Assembly (NCBI RefSeq): GCF_029335485.1 | Contig: NZ_JARJLM010000579.1 | Location: 1-39,829 of the forward strand | Source of the DNA: Cupriavidus basilensis | Lineage (GTDB): Bacteria; Pseudomonadota; Gammaproteobacteria; Burkholderiales; Burkholderiaceae | Length of the DNA: 39,829 bases | Reading direction: 5' to 3' | Part shown: in pieces, positions 33,601-39,829 of the stretch | Numbering within the stretch: position 1 is the stretch's first letter | Layout of the letters: each line of letters opens with the position of its first letter | Program-made: the position numbers and the translations under genes | The notes under the pieces: model-generated | What the model was told of the DNA's origin: nothing | What the model saw: only the letters and a program-made list of their open reading frames with translations | Databases searched by the model: none

Positions 33601-34182
33601 CATGACATCGATGCGCTGGCTGCCGCCGATACGCTGTCCGGCCTGGCCGGGCATCGCCGCCAGGCGCGCTGGCAGGCCCGTGCCGCCGCGCTGCAGGCGG
33701 CCCACCGCGACCTGCTCTATGAAGCGCCGCCGGCCGAGAGCGAACTACGCCTGCCGGCGCCGCGGCTGGGCGAGGACGTGGCGGCGGACTACGCCAGCCT
33801 GGGCCTGTCGCTCAAATCGCATCCGCTGGCGCTGCTGCGGCCGCGGCTGGCCGCCATGAAATACGCCACGGCGCTGGAACTGGCCCGTTGCGGCAACGGC
33901 CGGCGCGTGCGGGCCTGCGGCATTGTCACGGTGCGCCAGCGTCCGGCTACGGCCAGCGGCACTATCTTCACTTCGATCGAGGACGAGACGGGTGTCGTGA
34001 ATGTGATCCTGTGGCCGGACCTGATCGAGCGCCAGCGCAGGGAAGTGCTGGGCGCCACCTTGCTGGGCGTGATCGGCATGTGGCAGCGGCAGGGAGAAGT
34101 CAGGCACCTGGTGGCGCAGGAACTGGTGGACCTGAGCCCGCTGCTGGGCCGTTTGATGGTCTCCAGCCGCGACTTTCATTGA
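30670..34182 (+). CDS. dnaE2: Error-prone DNA polymerase DnaE2 (ImuC)
   Basis: An error-prone C-family polymerase for damage-induced mutagenesis, 1170 residues. Order: PHP domain ([20 protein letters not shown], then [20 protein letters not shown]), palm with catalytic aspartates D500, D502 and D504 ([16 protein letters not shown]), fingers ([20 protein letters not shown]), helix-hairpin-helix region and a C-terminal OB fold ([20 protein letters not shown]). DnaE2 proteins are usually about 1,030-1,100 residues. The excess here is a charged, low-complexity insert of about 90 residues inside the PHP domain (residues 82-172), including DEDDDDED at 101-108. It is the third gene of the LexA-controlled operon, 14 bp after imuB. 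Start: ATG at 30670; weak ribosome binding site. Confidence 0.95.
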   Translation: [1170 protein letters not shown]

Positions 34183-34184
34183 GC

Positions 34185-34201
34185 GGTGCCGGGCCGGCAC
34201 C
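34185..34201. other. GC-rich hairpin right after dnaE2, candidate terminator
   Basis: GGTGCC-GGGCC-GGCACC forms a perfect 6-bp stem starting three bases after the dnaE2 stop. No T-run follows, so it would be a weak intrinsic terminator or a 3' stabilising hairpin. Confidence 0.35.
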
Positions 34202-34212
34202 ATCCGGCAGCG

Positions 34213-34464
34213 TTACCGGGCGGATGCTTCCTGGTCATGAGGCCCGCCGCACAATGGCCTGGCCGTCTCTCCCTGCCACCCCACCGCCCTGAGCAAGGCA
34301 TAGCCATGCGATGTGATATGCGGGCACGCCTGTCCCGGCGCGCATTCCTCGAGCGTCACCAGGCCGCGTTCCAGTAGCGCTTCCAGATCCACGGGATCGA
34401 GTTCCCGCCGATCCTGCACATCGCGGGCCAGCAGCAAGGTGGCAAATTCGTGTGGACTCAGCAT
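34213..34464 (-). CDS. Small hypothetical protein
   Basis: An 83-residue soluble protein on the minus strand, downstream of and convergent with dnaE2. It starts MLSPHEFATLLLARDVQDRR with AGGAG a short distance upstream of the ATG (34464). It is predicted to be mostly alpha-helical, with acidic ELDPVDLEALLERGLVTLEE, a two-cysteine stretch (ECAPGQACPHI) and a C-terminal end rich in Gly/His. I do not recognise a family. The ribosome binding site and the balanced composition argue that it is real. Confidence 0.65.
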   Translation of the reverse strand: MLSPHEFATLLLARDVQDRRELDPVDLEALLERGLVTLEECAPGQACPHITSHGYALLRAVGWQGETARPLCGGPHDQEASAR

Positions 34465-34877
34465 CGCCTACTCCTGGTTGAAAATCCTGATCGCGCGGAC
34501 CGGCGGGGGTGGACGCCGCCGCCTGGGAAAAGACAGCACTCCCGTCCATTGGTTCAGGCGCGTTTTTCGTCTTGGCGAGGCAGCCGGCAGACCTCGCGTT
34601 CCTTTTTTCCTTCACTTCAGTTGTACGCGGCTTGTGCGTCCGTTTCGTGTCCGGTACGTATCCCATCCTGGCGCGTATGTCACCGATTTCACGCCGGCAT
34701 TACGCCCGCTTTTCGAGCATCCTGCACCTGCCTTGTGCCGTTTCCGCCCCGTGTTTGTGCAGGCCGGAATTACTGCGAAACATCGCTTCAGTAAGCTGCC
34801 GGATGGCCGATACAAGGCGCATTCATGCGTTTTCGGGATCTCTCGTGGCTACCTTTCTTTCTCCCGCAGTGCGCCTG
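34465..34877. promoter_or_regulatory. Divergent intergenic region ahead of chemoreceptor gene
   Basis: This 413-bp region separates the small minus-strand gene from the chemoreceptor. GCCGATAC at 34806-34813 matches seven of eight bases of the flagellar sigma-28 minus-10 element (GCCGATAA). The matching -35 (TTCA 15 bp before) is poor. If real, it would drive chemoreceptor transcription from about 34820 and support the start at 34878. I see no other feature. Confidence 0.3.
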
Positions 34878-36800
34878 ATGGCGCGCCTCGATATCACCCG
34901 CAAGCTGGTCTTGCTCGCAGTCCTGTTCCTGATCCCGCTGAGCGGCTCGCTCTATGCGGTCCTGAGCCTGTCGGTGCAATCGGTCCGCGCCGCGCAGGAC
35001 GAACTGCGGGGCCTCGCCATCGTCGACCGTGCGCTCGACTTCATGCGCGAAACGCAGGTCAGGCGCGGCGCAGCCAATGCCGTGCTGGCCGGCAATGCGG
35101 CATTCCGCGCCACCTTCGATGCCGCGGATGCCAAGGCCGGCACATACCTCGACGCGTTGATCAGGCAAGCCGACGCGGCGGCGGGCTTCGACGTGAGCGC
35201 AGACACGCGAAGACTAGGGCAGGCGTGGAAACGCATGCATGAAACGGGCCTGGACGTCACGGCCGGCCCGCTGTTCGACATGCACAGCGCACTGGTCAAG
35301 CAGACCCGGCTGTTTATCGGCGATGTGGCCGACCGCTCCTCGCTCGCGCTCGACCCGGATAGCGGCTCGTACTACCTGGTCAACCTGATGGTGGGGCCGA
35401 TGCCCAAGCTCGCCGAACTGAGCGCGCTGGCGCGCGGCCGGGGCGCCGCGATCATCAGCCAGGGCGGATATTCCGACGCGGCGCAGCAGGCCGAGCTGGC
35501 CGCGCTGGCCGAACAGATCCAGGACGGCCTGGAATCCGTGCGGCGCGATATCGGCCGCGTGACGCGCGGTGCTCCGGACTATCGCCCGCGGGTGGAAGCG
35601 GCGCAGGCGAAGCTGGCCGCCATGGACGCCTTCCATCGCACGCTGAAGGAAAAGATGCTCGGCACGGGCGGCATCGCCATCGATGCCAAGGCGTACTTCG
35701 GCGAAGCCACCGCCGCCATCGATGCGGTTTCATCGGTCAATAAGGAATTCAACGCCATCGCCCGCGCCATGCTGGCGCAGCGCATCGCCGCCGGCGCGCT
35801 GCAGCTGGAAGTGCTGGCCGGCGTGGCGCTGCTTGCCGTTGGCGCTGCGTTCTACCTGTTCGCGGGCTTCAGCCGCGGCATGCACGAGGACGTGCGGGAA
35901 GTGGCCAGCATGGTGGCGCGGATCAACGGCGGCGACCTGGCGCTGCGGATCGAGGTGCGGGGCAGCGACGAACTCAGCGAGGTGAAGCGCCACCTGCTGT
36001 CGCTGGTGGAGAACTGGCGCGCGCTGATCGGCGATACCAAGATGGGGGCGCAGAACGTGCTGGTTGCCGCTGGCGAGATCGCGCAGGGCAACCTGGACTT
36101 GTCGCAGCGCACGGAGGAGCAGGCGTCGTCCCTGCAGCAGACCGCCGCCAGCATGGAGCAGCTTACCGCGATCGTGCAGCAGAATGCCGGCAGCGCGGAC
36201 CAGGCCAGCGCACTGGCCGGCGAGGCGTCGGATATCGCGGTGGCGGGTGGCGCTTCGGTGGGGCGCGTGTTGCAGACCATGGGCGAGATCGAGGCCGATT
36301 CGAGGCGCATCGCCGAGATCATCGCGGTAATCGACGCCATTGCCTTCCAGACCAATATCCTGGCGCTCAATGCCGCGGTGGAGGCGGCGCGCGCCGGCGA
36401 ATACGGCCGCGGCTTTGCCGTGGTGGCCACCGAGGTGCGCGGCCTTGCGCAGCGCGCGGGCAGCTCCGCCAAGGAGATCCGGTCCCTGATCTCGCAGTCG
36501 GTGCGGCGCGTCGAGACTGGCTCCGTGCTGGCGGGCGATGCTGCCGCGACCATGGACGGCATTGTTGCCGCGGTCAAGCGTGTGACCGCCATGATGGACG
36601 AGATCAGCCATGCATCCCGCGAACAGAGCAGCGGCATTGCGCAGGTGAACCAGGCCGTCACCCAGATGGATCAGGTCACGCAGCAGAACGCCGCGCTGGT
36701 CGAGCAGGCCGCTGCCGCCGCCGACGCCTTGCGGAAGCAGGCGCAACGCATGGAACAGTCGGTCGCCGTTTTCCGGCTGGAAGAGGCCATGCCGGCGTAG
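34878..36800 (+). CDS. Methyl-accepting chemotaxis protein
   Basis: A 640-residue membrane chemoreceptor. TM1 lies near residues 10-32 ([20 protein letters not shown]), then a helical periplasmic sensor domain of about 280 residues, TM2 near residues 310-332 ([20 protein letters not shown]), a HAMP domain and a signalling coiled coil. The hairpin tip is canonical: [20 protein letters not shown] followed by [20 protein letters not shown]. Flanking Gln/Glu-rich heptads carry adaptation sites. There is no C-terminal pentapeptide for CheR binding. The start is uncertain: ATG 34878 places TM1 naturally, GTG 34869 and ATG 34803 are alternatives. The ligand cannot be read. It converges with the DMT gene (15-bp gap). 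Confidence 0.9.
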   Translation: MARLDITRKLVLLAVLFLIPLSGSLYAVLSLSVQSVRAAQDELRGLAIVDRALDFMRETQVRRGAANAVLAGNAAFRATFDAADAKAGTYLDALIRQADAAAGFDVSADTRRLGQAWKRMHETGLDVTAGPLFDMHSALVKQTRLFIGDVADRSSLALDPDSGSYYLVNLMVGPMPKLAELSALARGRGAAIISQGGYSDAAQQAELAALAEQIQDGLESVRRDIGRVTRGAPDYRPRVEAAQAKLAAMDAFHRTLKEKMLGTGGIAIDAKAYFGEATAAIDAVSSVNKEFNAIARAMLAQRIAAGALQLEVLAGVALLAVGAAFYLFAGFSRGMHEDVREVASMVARINGGDLALRIEVRGSDELSEVKRHLLSLVENWRALIGDTKMGAQNVLVAAGEIAQGNLDLSQRTEEQASSLQQTAASMEQLTAIVQQNAGSADQASALAGEASDIAVAGGASVGRVLQTMGEIEADSRRIAEIIAVIDAIAFQTNILALNAAVEAARAGEYGRGFAVVATEVRGLAQRAGSSAKEIRSLISQSVRRVETGSVLAGDAAATMDGIVAAVKRVTAMMDEISHASREQSSGIAQVNQAVTQMDQVTQQNAALVEQAAAAADALRKQAQRMEQSVAVFRLEEAMPA

Positions 36801-36815
36801 CGAAGGCGGCGGGCA

Positions 36816-37724
36816 TCAGCGCCGGTTGGCGATCCAGATGCCCGCCACGATGGCGGCCAGCCCGGCCGCGTGAAACCAGCGCGGCCAGTCGCCCAGCAGC
36901 GCGGTCGACATCAGCGCGGCAAATACTGGCGTGAGCGTAAAGAAGAAGACCGGCAACTGGGCTCCGGCGCGGGCAATGGCGCGGTCCCAGGAAAAGTAGG
37001 CTAGCAGCGATGGGATCGTTGCCACATACAACAGGATGCCAATCACCTTGCCGTTCCAGTGCATCGGCACAGGCGCCGTCCACAGCTCCCACGCCACGAA
37101 CGGCACGCTGGCCAGCACGCCCGCCACGATCTGCGCGAACAGCAGCACGGCCAGCGGCAGGGCCGGCCGCTTCTTGCGCAGCAGCCAGGTGTAGGCGCTC
37201 CATGTAATGGTGGCCGCCAGCATGAACAGGTCGCCGGGCACGAAATCCAGCTGGGCCAGCCGCTCCGGCTCGCCACGCAGCAGTACCACGCCCACGCCGG
37301 CCAGACAGAGCAGGGCGCCCAGCGCGTGCCAGCTGCGCACCCGCTCACGGAAGAAGAGTGCGCCGATGATCAGCAGGAAGATCGGCGCGGAGGCGCCGAT
37401 CAGGGTGACATTGATCGGTGACGACGTGGTCAGCGCCAGGTACTGCATGGCGTTGTAGACCGAGACGGAGAGCATGCCCATGGCGGCGATGACACCGGCG
37501 TGCTGCTTCAGGGCCGCGGCATGCTCGCGCACGCCCCGCCGGACATAGGGCGCCAGCAGCAGCCCGGCCAGCGCCCAGCGGGCAAAATTCAGCGTGATCG
37601 GCGGGATGGCGCCCGCGGCGTAGTGGCCGACAATGGCATTGCCGGCCCAGCTCAATGGCGGAAATGTCAGCAGGCCCAGCGTGGTCCAGTCGAGCCTGGT
37701 CTTGCCAAGCGAGGAAGCGGTCAT
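36816..37724 (-). CDS. DMT-superfamily (EamA-type) transporter
   Basis: A 302-residue inner-membrane protein with ten hydrophobic segments made of two EamA repeats. It starts MTASSLGKTRLDWTTLGLLT. The first EamA repeat includes SWAGNAIVGHYAAGAIPPIT and LNFARWALAGLLLAPYVRRG; the second includes TITWSAYTWLLRKKR and FFTLTPVFAALMSTALLGDW. These proteins usually export amino acids or other metabolites. The ATG at 37724 gives the family N-terminus; an extension to 37781 adds a hydrophilic stretch without support. It is a single gene, convergent with the chemoreceptor. The substrate is unknown. Confidence 0.9.
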   Translation of the reverse strand: MTASSLGKTRLDWTTLGLLTFPPLSWAGNAIVGHYAAGAIPPITLNFARWALAGLLLAPYVRRGVREHAAALKQHAGVIAAMGMLSVSVYNAMQYLALTTSSPINVTLIGASAPIFLLIIGALFFRERVRSWHALGALLCLAGVGVVLLRGEPERLAQLDFVPGDLFMLAATITWSAYTWLLRKKRPALPLAVLLFAQIVAGVLASVPFVAWELWTAPVPMHWNGKVIGILLYVATIPSLLAYFSWDRAIARAGAQLPVFFFTLTPVFAALMSTALLGDWPRWFHAAGLAAIVAGIWIANRR

Positions 37725-37912
37725 CGGTGTGTTGTCGTCCTGTTTGTATTCTTTTGTTCTTCTCTGCTTTTCTGCTGGCATTATGCCGCAGGCGTCAATT
37801 GCAAACGATTGTCAACACCCTGCTTTTGGCGGGTACCTTGCGCTAGTCTCCCCACCTATCGGGCTGGGTTCCAGGTCCGTTCATCAATTTTCTGACTCGG
37901 TTGGAGTGGGCT

Positions 37913-38398
37913 ATGGGTATGCTGGATTTCATCAAGGATGCAGGCGAGAAACTGCTTGGCATTGGCACGGCAAAGGCGGCGCCTGCGGCCGATGCGACAA
38001 GCATCGTCGATGACGCCAATCGCGCGGCGGCTGCCTCGATCGAGGGGTATATCGCCAGCATGGGCCTGTCGGCCGACGGCCTGTCCGTCACCGTCGATGG
38101 CGCGCAGGGCGTGGTGACTGTCTCCGGCCAGGCCGCCGACCAGGCCACGCGCGAGAAGATCATCCTGTGCTGCGGCAATGTCCAGGGCGTGGAAAAGGTG
38201 CAGGACGACATGACCGTCAGCGCCGAATCCGCCGCCGCGCAGTGGCATACCGTGGCCAAGGGGGACACCCTTTGGGCCATTGCGCAGAAGTGCTACGGCA
38301 ACGGCGCCCGCTACCCGGAGATATTCGAGGCCAACCGTCCCATGCTGAGCGATCCGGACAAGATCTACCCGGGCCAGACGCTGCGCATTCCGGGCTGA
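37913..38398 (+). CDS. kbp: BON and LysM domain protein (Kbp/YgaU-like potassium-binding protein)
   Basis: A 161-residue soluble protein resembling E. coli Kbp (YgaU), a cytoplasmic K+ sensor induced by osmotic stress. It starts MGMLDFIKDAGEKLLGIGTA, matching the YgaU N-terminus. The BON domain covers about residues 40-100 (LSADGLSVTVDGAQGVVTVS) and the LysM domain 109-160 (HTVAKGDTLWAIAQKCYGNG, then YPEIFEANRPMLSDPDKIYP). GGAG sits 6 bp before the ATG; an in-frame upstream ATG at 37901 is not needed. It is 10 residues longer than the E. coli protein owing to an Ala-rich linker. It leads a small run of stress-type genes to 39566. Confidence 0.92.
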   Translation: MGMLDFIKDAGEKLLGIGTAKAAPAADATSIVDDANRAAAASIEGYIASMGLSADGLSVTVDGAQGVVTVSGQAADQATREKIILCCGNVQGVEKVQDDMTVSAESAAAQWHTVAKGDTLWAIAQKCYGNGARYPEIFEANRPMLSDPDKIYPGQTLRIPG

Positions 38399-38400
38399 GC

Positions 38401-38430
38401 CCGGATGCTGGCCTGGTCGGCCAGCGCCGG
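38401..38430. terminator. Strong hairpin after kbp, possible terminator
   Basis: GCTGGCC-TGGTC-GGCCAGC is a perfect 7-bp stem extended by CCGG/CCGG at the base, starting 2 bp after the kbp stop. There is no T-run, so it may be a weak or Rho-assisted terminator. Confidence 0.4.
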
Positions 38431-38534
38431 ATACGAACTGTTACACGGCGCAGCGCGCAGGCTGTCAACACGTGTAGCCGCCGGGCCGTTTCTACAGGCA
38501 ACGCGCAAGATGCGCGGCTCACCTGGAGATTGAC

Positions 38535-38717
38535 ATGAAGAAGGTTCTCGCCATCCTGACCCTCGGCCTCTTTGCTGCCGGCGCTTTCGCCCAGGCACCT
38601 GCTGCCGAGGCCACCAAAGAGCCGGTCAAGGTCGAAAAGAGCACGCACAAGAGTACCAAGACGCACGGCACCAAGCATACCAAGCCGGCAACGCCGGCCA
38701 AGTCCGCCGCACAGTAA
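38535..38717 (+). CDS. Small exported Lys/Thr/His-rich protein
   Basis: A 60-residue precursor. The signal peptide is clear (MKKVLAILTLGLFAAGAFAQ), with cleavage likely after AFA. The mature part is 40 residues, very rich in Lys, Thr, Ala, Pro and His (VEKSTHKSTKTHGTKHTKPA) and strongly basic. In composition it recalls acid-shock (Asr-like) and other small periplasmic basic proteins, but I see no family match. Start: ATG at 38535 with TGGAG upstream. It stands between kbp and a YeaQ/YmgE-like gene and is followed by a hairpin with a T-rich tail. Confidence 0.8.
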   Translation: MKKVLAILTLGLFAAGAFAQAPAAEATKEPVKVEKSTHKSTKTHGTKHTKPATPAKSAAQ

Positions 38718-38728
38718 TGCGGCGATTC

Positions 38729-38763
38729 GGGGTGCGCCTCGCTGGGGGCGCATTCCTTTTTCC
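38729..38763 (+). terminator. Rho-independent terminator after the small basic protein gene
   Basis: TGCGCC (38733-38738) pairs with GGCGCA (38747-38752), and the flanking GGGG can add G-C/G-T pairs with TTCC. A T-rich tail (CCTTTTTCC) follows. It lies 12 bp after the stop of the 60-residue protein. Confidence 0.65.
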
Positions 38764-38775
38764 TTCTCGTGACCT

Positions 38776-39024
38776 ATGCACCTGATCTGGACGATTCTCA
38801 TCGGCTTCGTGGCGGGGCTCGTAGCACGCGCCATTACCCCGGGCAACGGCCCTAGCGGCTTCTTCCTGACCGCCGCGCTTGGCATCGGCGGCGCGCTGGC
38901 GGCTACCTTCCTCGGGCAGGCTTTGCACTGGTATCGCCCAGGGCAATCGGCGGGCTTCATCGGCGCCGTGGTCGGCGCGGTGATTCTTTTGCTGGCCTAT
39001 CACCTCATCAGCAAGAAGAGCTAG
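38776..39024 (+). CDS. GlsB/YeaQ/YmgE family stress-response membrane protein
   Basis: An 82-residue inner-membrane protein with three hydrophobic glycine-rich segments: IWTILIGFVAGLVARAI, GFFLTAALGIGGALAATFLG and FIGAVVGAVILLLAYHLI. The family signature GFVAGLVARAITPGNGPSGF is clear. Members are transglycosylase-associated by name only; in E. coli YeaQ and YmgE are linked to general stress. Start: ATG at 38776, after a T-rich tract and without a strong ribosome binding site. It lies 58 bp after the small basic protein gene and 47 bp ahead of the next. Confidence 0.9.
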   Translation: MHLIWTILIGFVAGLVARAITPGNGPSGFFLTAALGIGGALAATFLGQALHWYRPGQSAGFIGAVVGAVILLLAYHLISKKS

Positions 39025-39071
39025 GCTAGCCAAACAAGCAAACAAGACATAGCGAAACACGGAACGCGATC

Positions 39072-39566
39072 ATGAGCCTGATGGATTTTTTGCAGAGCGC
39101 GGCGACTGCCCTCGGCGGCACGCCCGAACAACAGGTGGACCACATAGCGCAGAACGCCCCGGCGGGCGCGCTTGGCGAGGTGCTGGCCAGCGCCTTCCGT
39201 TCCGATCAGACGCCGGCGTTCGGCAATATGGTGGGTGAACTGTTCGGCCAGTCCAGCGGTGCGCAGCAAGCCGGCATGCTTAACCAGCTGCTGGCAACGC
39301 TGGGCCCCGCCGTGCTGTCCGGTGCGGCGGGTGGCGCGCTGGGCAACCTGCTGCAGCCCGGCGCCACCCAGGTCACGCCCGAGCAAGCCAGCCAGCTCAC
39401 GCCGGCACAGGTGCAGGAGATCGCGGCCCATGCCGAGCAGGCGCATCCGGGCGTGGTCGACCAGATTGCCGGCTTCTATGCGCAGCATCCCACGCTGGTC
39501 AAGACCATTGGCGGCGCTGCGCTGGCCATTGCGCTGGCGAAGTTCAAGGAGAGCCAGCAGGGCTGA
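39072..39566 (+). CDS. YidB/DUF937-like hypothetical protein
   Basis: A 164-residue protein, helical, rich in Ala, Gly and Gln. It starts MSLMDFLQSAATALGGTPEQ. The middle has GMLNQLLATLGPAVLSGAAG followed by GALGNLLQPGATQVTPEQAS, resembling the Gly/Leu-rich repeats of the DUF937/YidB group. A short hydrophobic stretch near the end (TIGGAALAIALAKF) is not a clear membrane segment. Function unknown. Start: ATG at 39072, 47 bp after the YeaQ-like gene, without a strong Shine-Dalgarno. The family assignment is by resemblance only. Confidence 0.75.
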   Translation: MSLMDFLQSAATALGGTPEQQVDHIAQNAPAGALGEVLASAFRSDQTPAFGNMVGELFGQSSGAQQAGMLNQLLATLGPAVLSGAAGGALGNLLQPGATQVTPEQASQLTPAQVQEIAAHAEQAHPGVVDQIAGFYAQHPTLVKTIGGAALAIALAKFKESQQG

Positions 39567-39801
39567 GTCCTCACCCCAGGCCGCCTTGCGCGGTCTCGCG
39601 CCCGCATCGGGTCCAGGCCCGGCTCCATGAGAATTTTCGAATGGGGCTTGCCAGGATGATGCGGGCGCTTTAGTATTCGCCCCCTTTCGCCACACAAAGA
39701 CCGCTGCAGCGCAGACGGGACAAGGGTTGCGGGGGTTGGCAGGGGAGGTTGGCGAGCCGTGTTCAGGCGCCGGCTGCAGCAAAGAAAGTTTGCGAAACCT
39801 G

Positions 39802-39829
39802 TTGACGAAACGATGATTGTTCTTCATAA
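39802..39829 (+). promoter_or_regulatory. Candidate sigma-70 promoter, cut by window end
   Basis: TTGACG (39802-39807), a 17-bp spacer, then CATAA at the very end, one base short of a full -10 hexamer. The 263 bp before it hold no gene I can support. It probably drives a gene just outside the window. Confidence 0.4.

Noticed and set aside
31513-33705. Minus-strand frame of 730 codons opposite dnaE2
   Set aside because: Shadow of dnaE2, whose polymerase motifs are intact.
34509-34877. N-terminal extension of the chemoreceptor
   Set aside because: The extra residues have no domain and no ribosome binding site, and would put TM1 far from the N-terminus. The preferred start is 34878.

Overview
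The window is GC-rich chromosomal DNA from a Betaproteobacterium, most probably a Cupriavidus/Ralstonia-type member of the Burkholderiales. This is inferred from three orphan Bug-type (tripartite tricarboxylate family) solute-binding proteins, an imuA-imuB-dnaE2 SOS cassette, a cysI-DUF934 pair and a PagL-like lipid A deacylase. There are no rRNA or tRNA genes, no CRISPR array and no intact insertion sequence.

Layout. (1) 1-3158, minus strand: E1-alpha, E1-beta and a 3'-truncated E2 of a 2-oxoacid dehydrogenase complex. (2) 3159-3815: a control region with three near-identical three-half-site operators spaced exactly 95 bp apart. (3) 3816-10301, plus: a D-tartrate-type catabolic operon with an IclR regulator, a DapA-family lyase, an SDR, D-tartrate dehydratase TarD, a Bug protein and a sodium:solute symporter. 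(4) 10312-13338: a LysR regulator divergent from a Bug protein and an isocitrate-lyase/PEP-mutase family enzyme. (5) 13390-18098, minus: DUF934 protein, sulfite reductase hemoprotein CysI, a methyltransferase and a membrane-anchored alpha/beta hydrolase. A 115-bp MITE-like inverted-repeat element lies upstream of cysI. (6) 18745-19311: PagL-like outer-membrane deacylase. (7) 19648-27862, plus: a LysR regulator followed by a six-gene operon: DadA-like dehydrogenase, D-aminoacylase, Bug protein, permease, class A beta-lactamase-like serine hydrolase and nitrilase-family amidase. (8) 28194-34182: a LexA box and imuA-imuB-dnaE2. (9) 34213-37724: a small hypothetical gene, a chemoreceptor and a DMT exporter. 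(10) 37913-39566: Kbp/YgaU (BON+LysM), a small Lys/Thr/His-rich exported protein, a GlsB/YeaQ/YmgE membrane protein and a YidB/DUF937-like protein. A truncated promoter ends the window.

How the genes fit together. Much of the window is uptake and catabolism of organic acids and acylated amino acids: a regulator sits beside a periplasmic binding protein, a secondary permease and two to four enzymes. Two of the three Bug proteins neighbour permeases that are not TctAB. The 19.6-27.9 kb operon encodes enzymes suited to taking apart N-acylated or cyclic amides built on D-amino acids. It is the best candidate here for an undescribed catabolic system. The right-hand third is housekeeping and stress: SOS mutagenesis, chemotaxis, export and an envelope/osmotic-stress type cluster.
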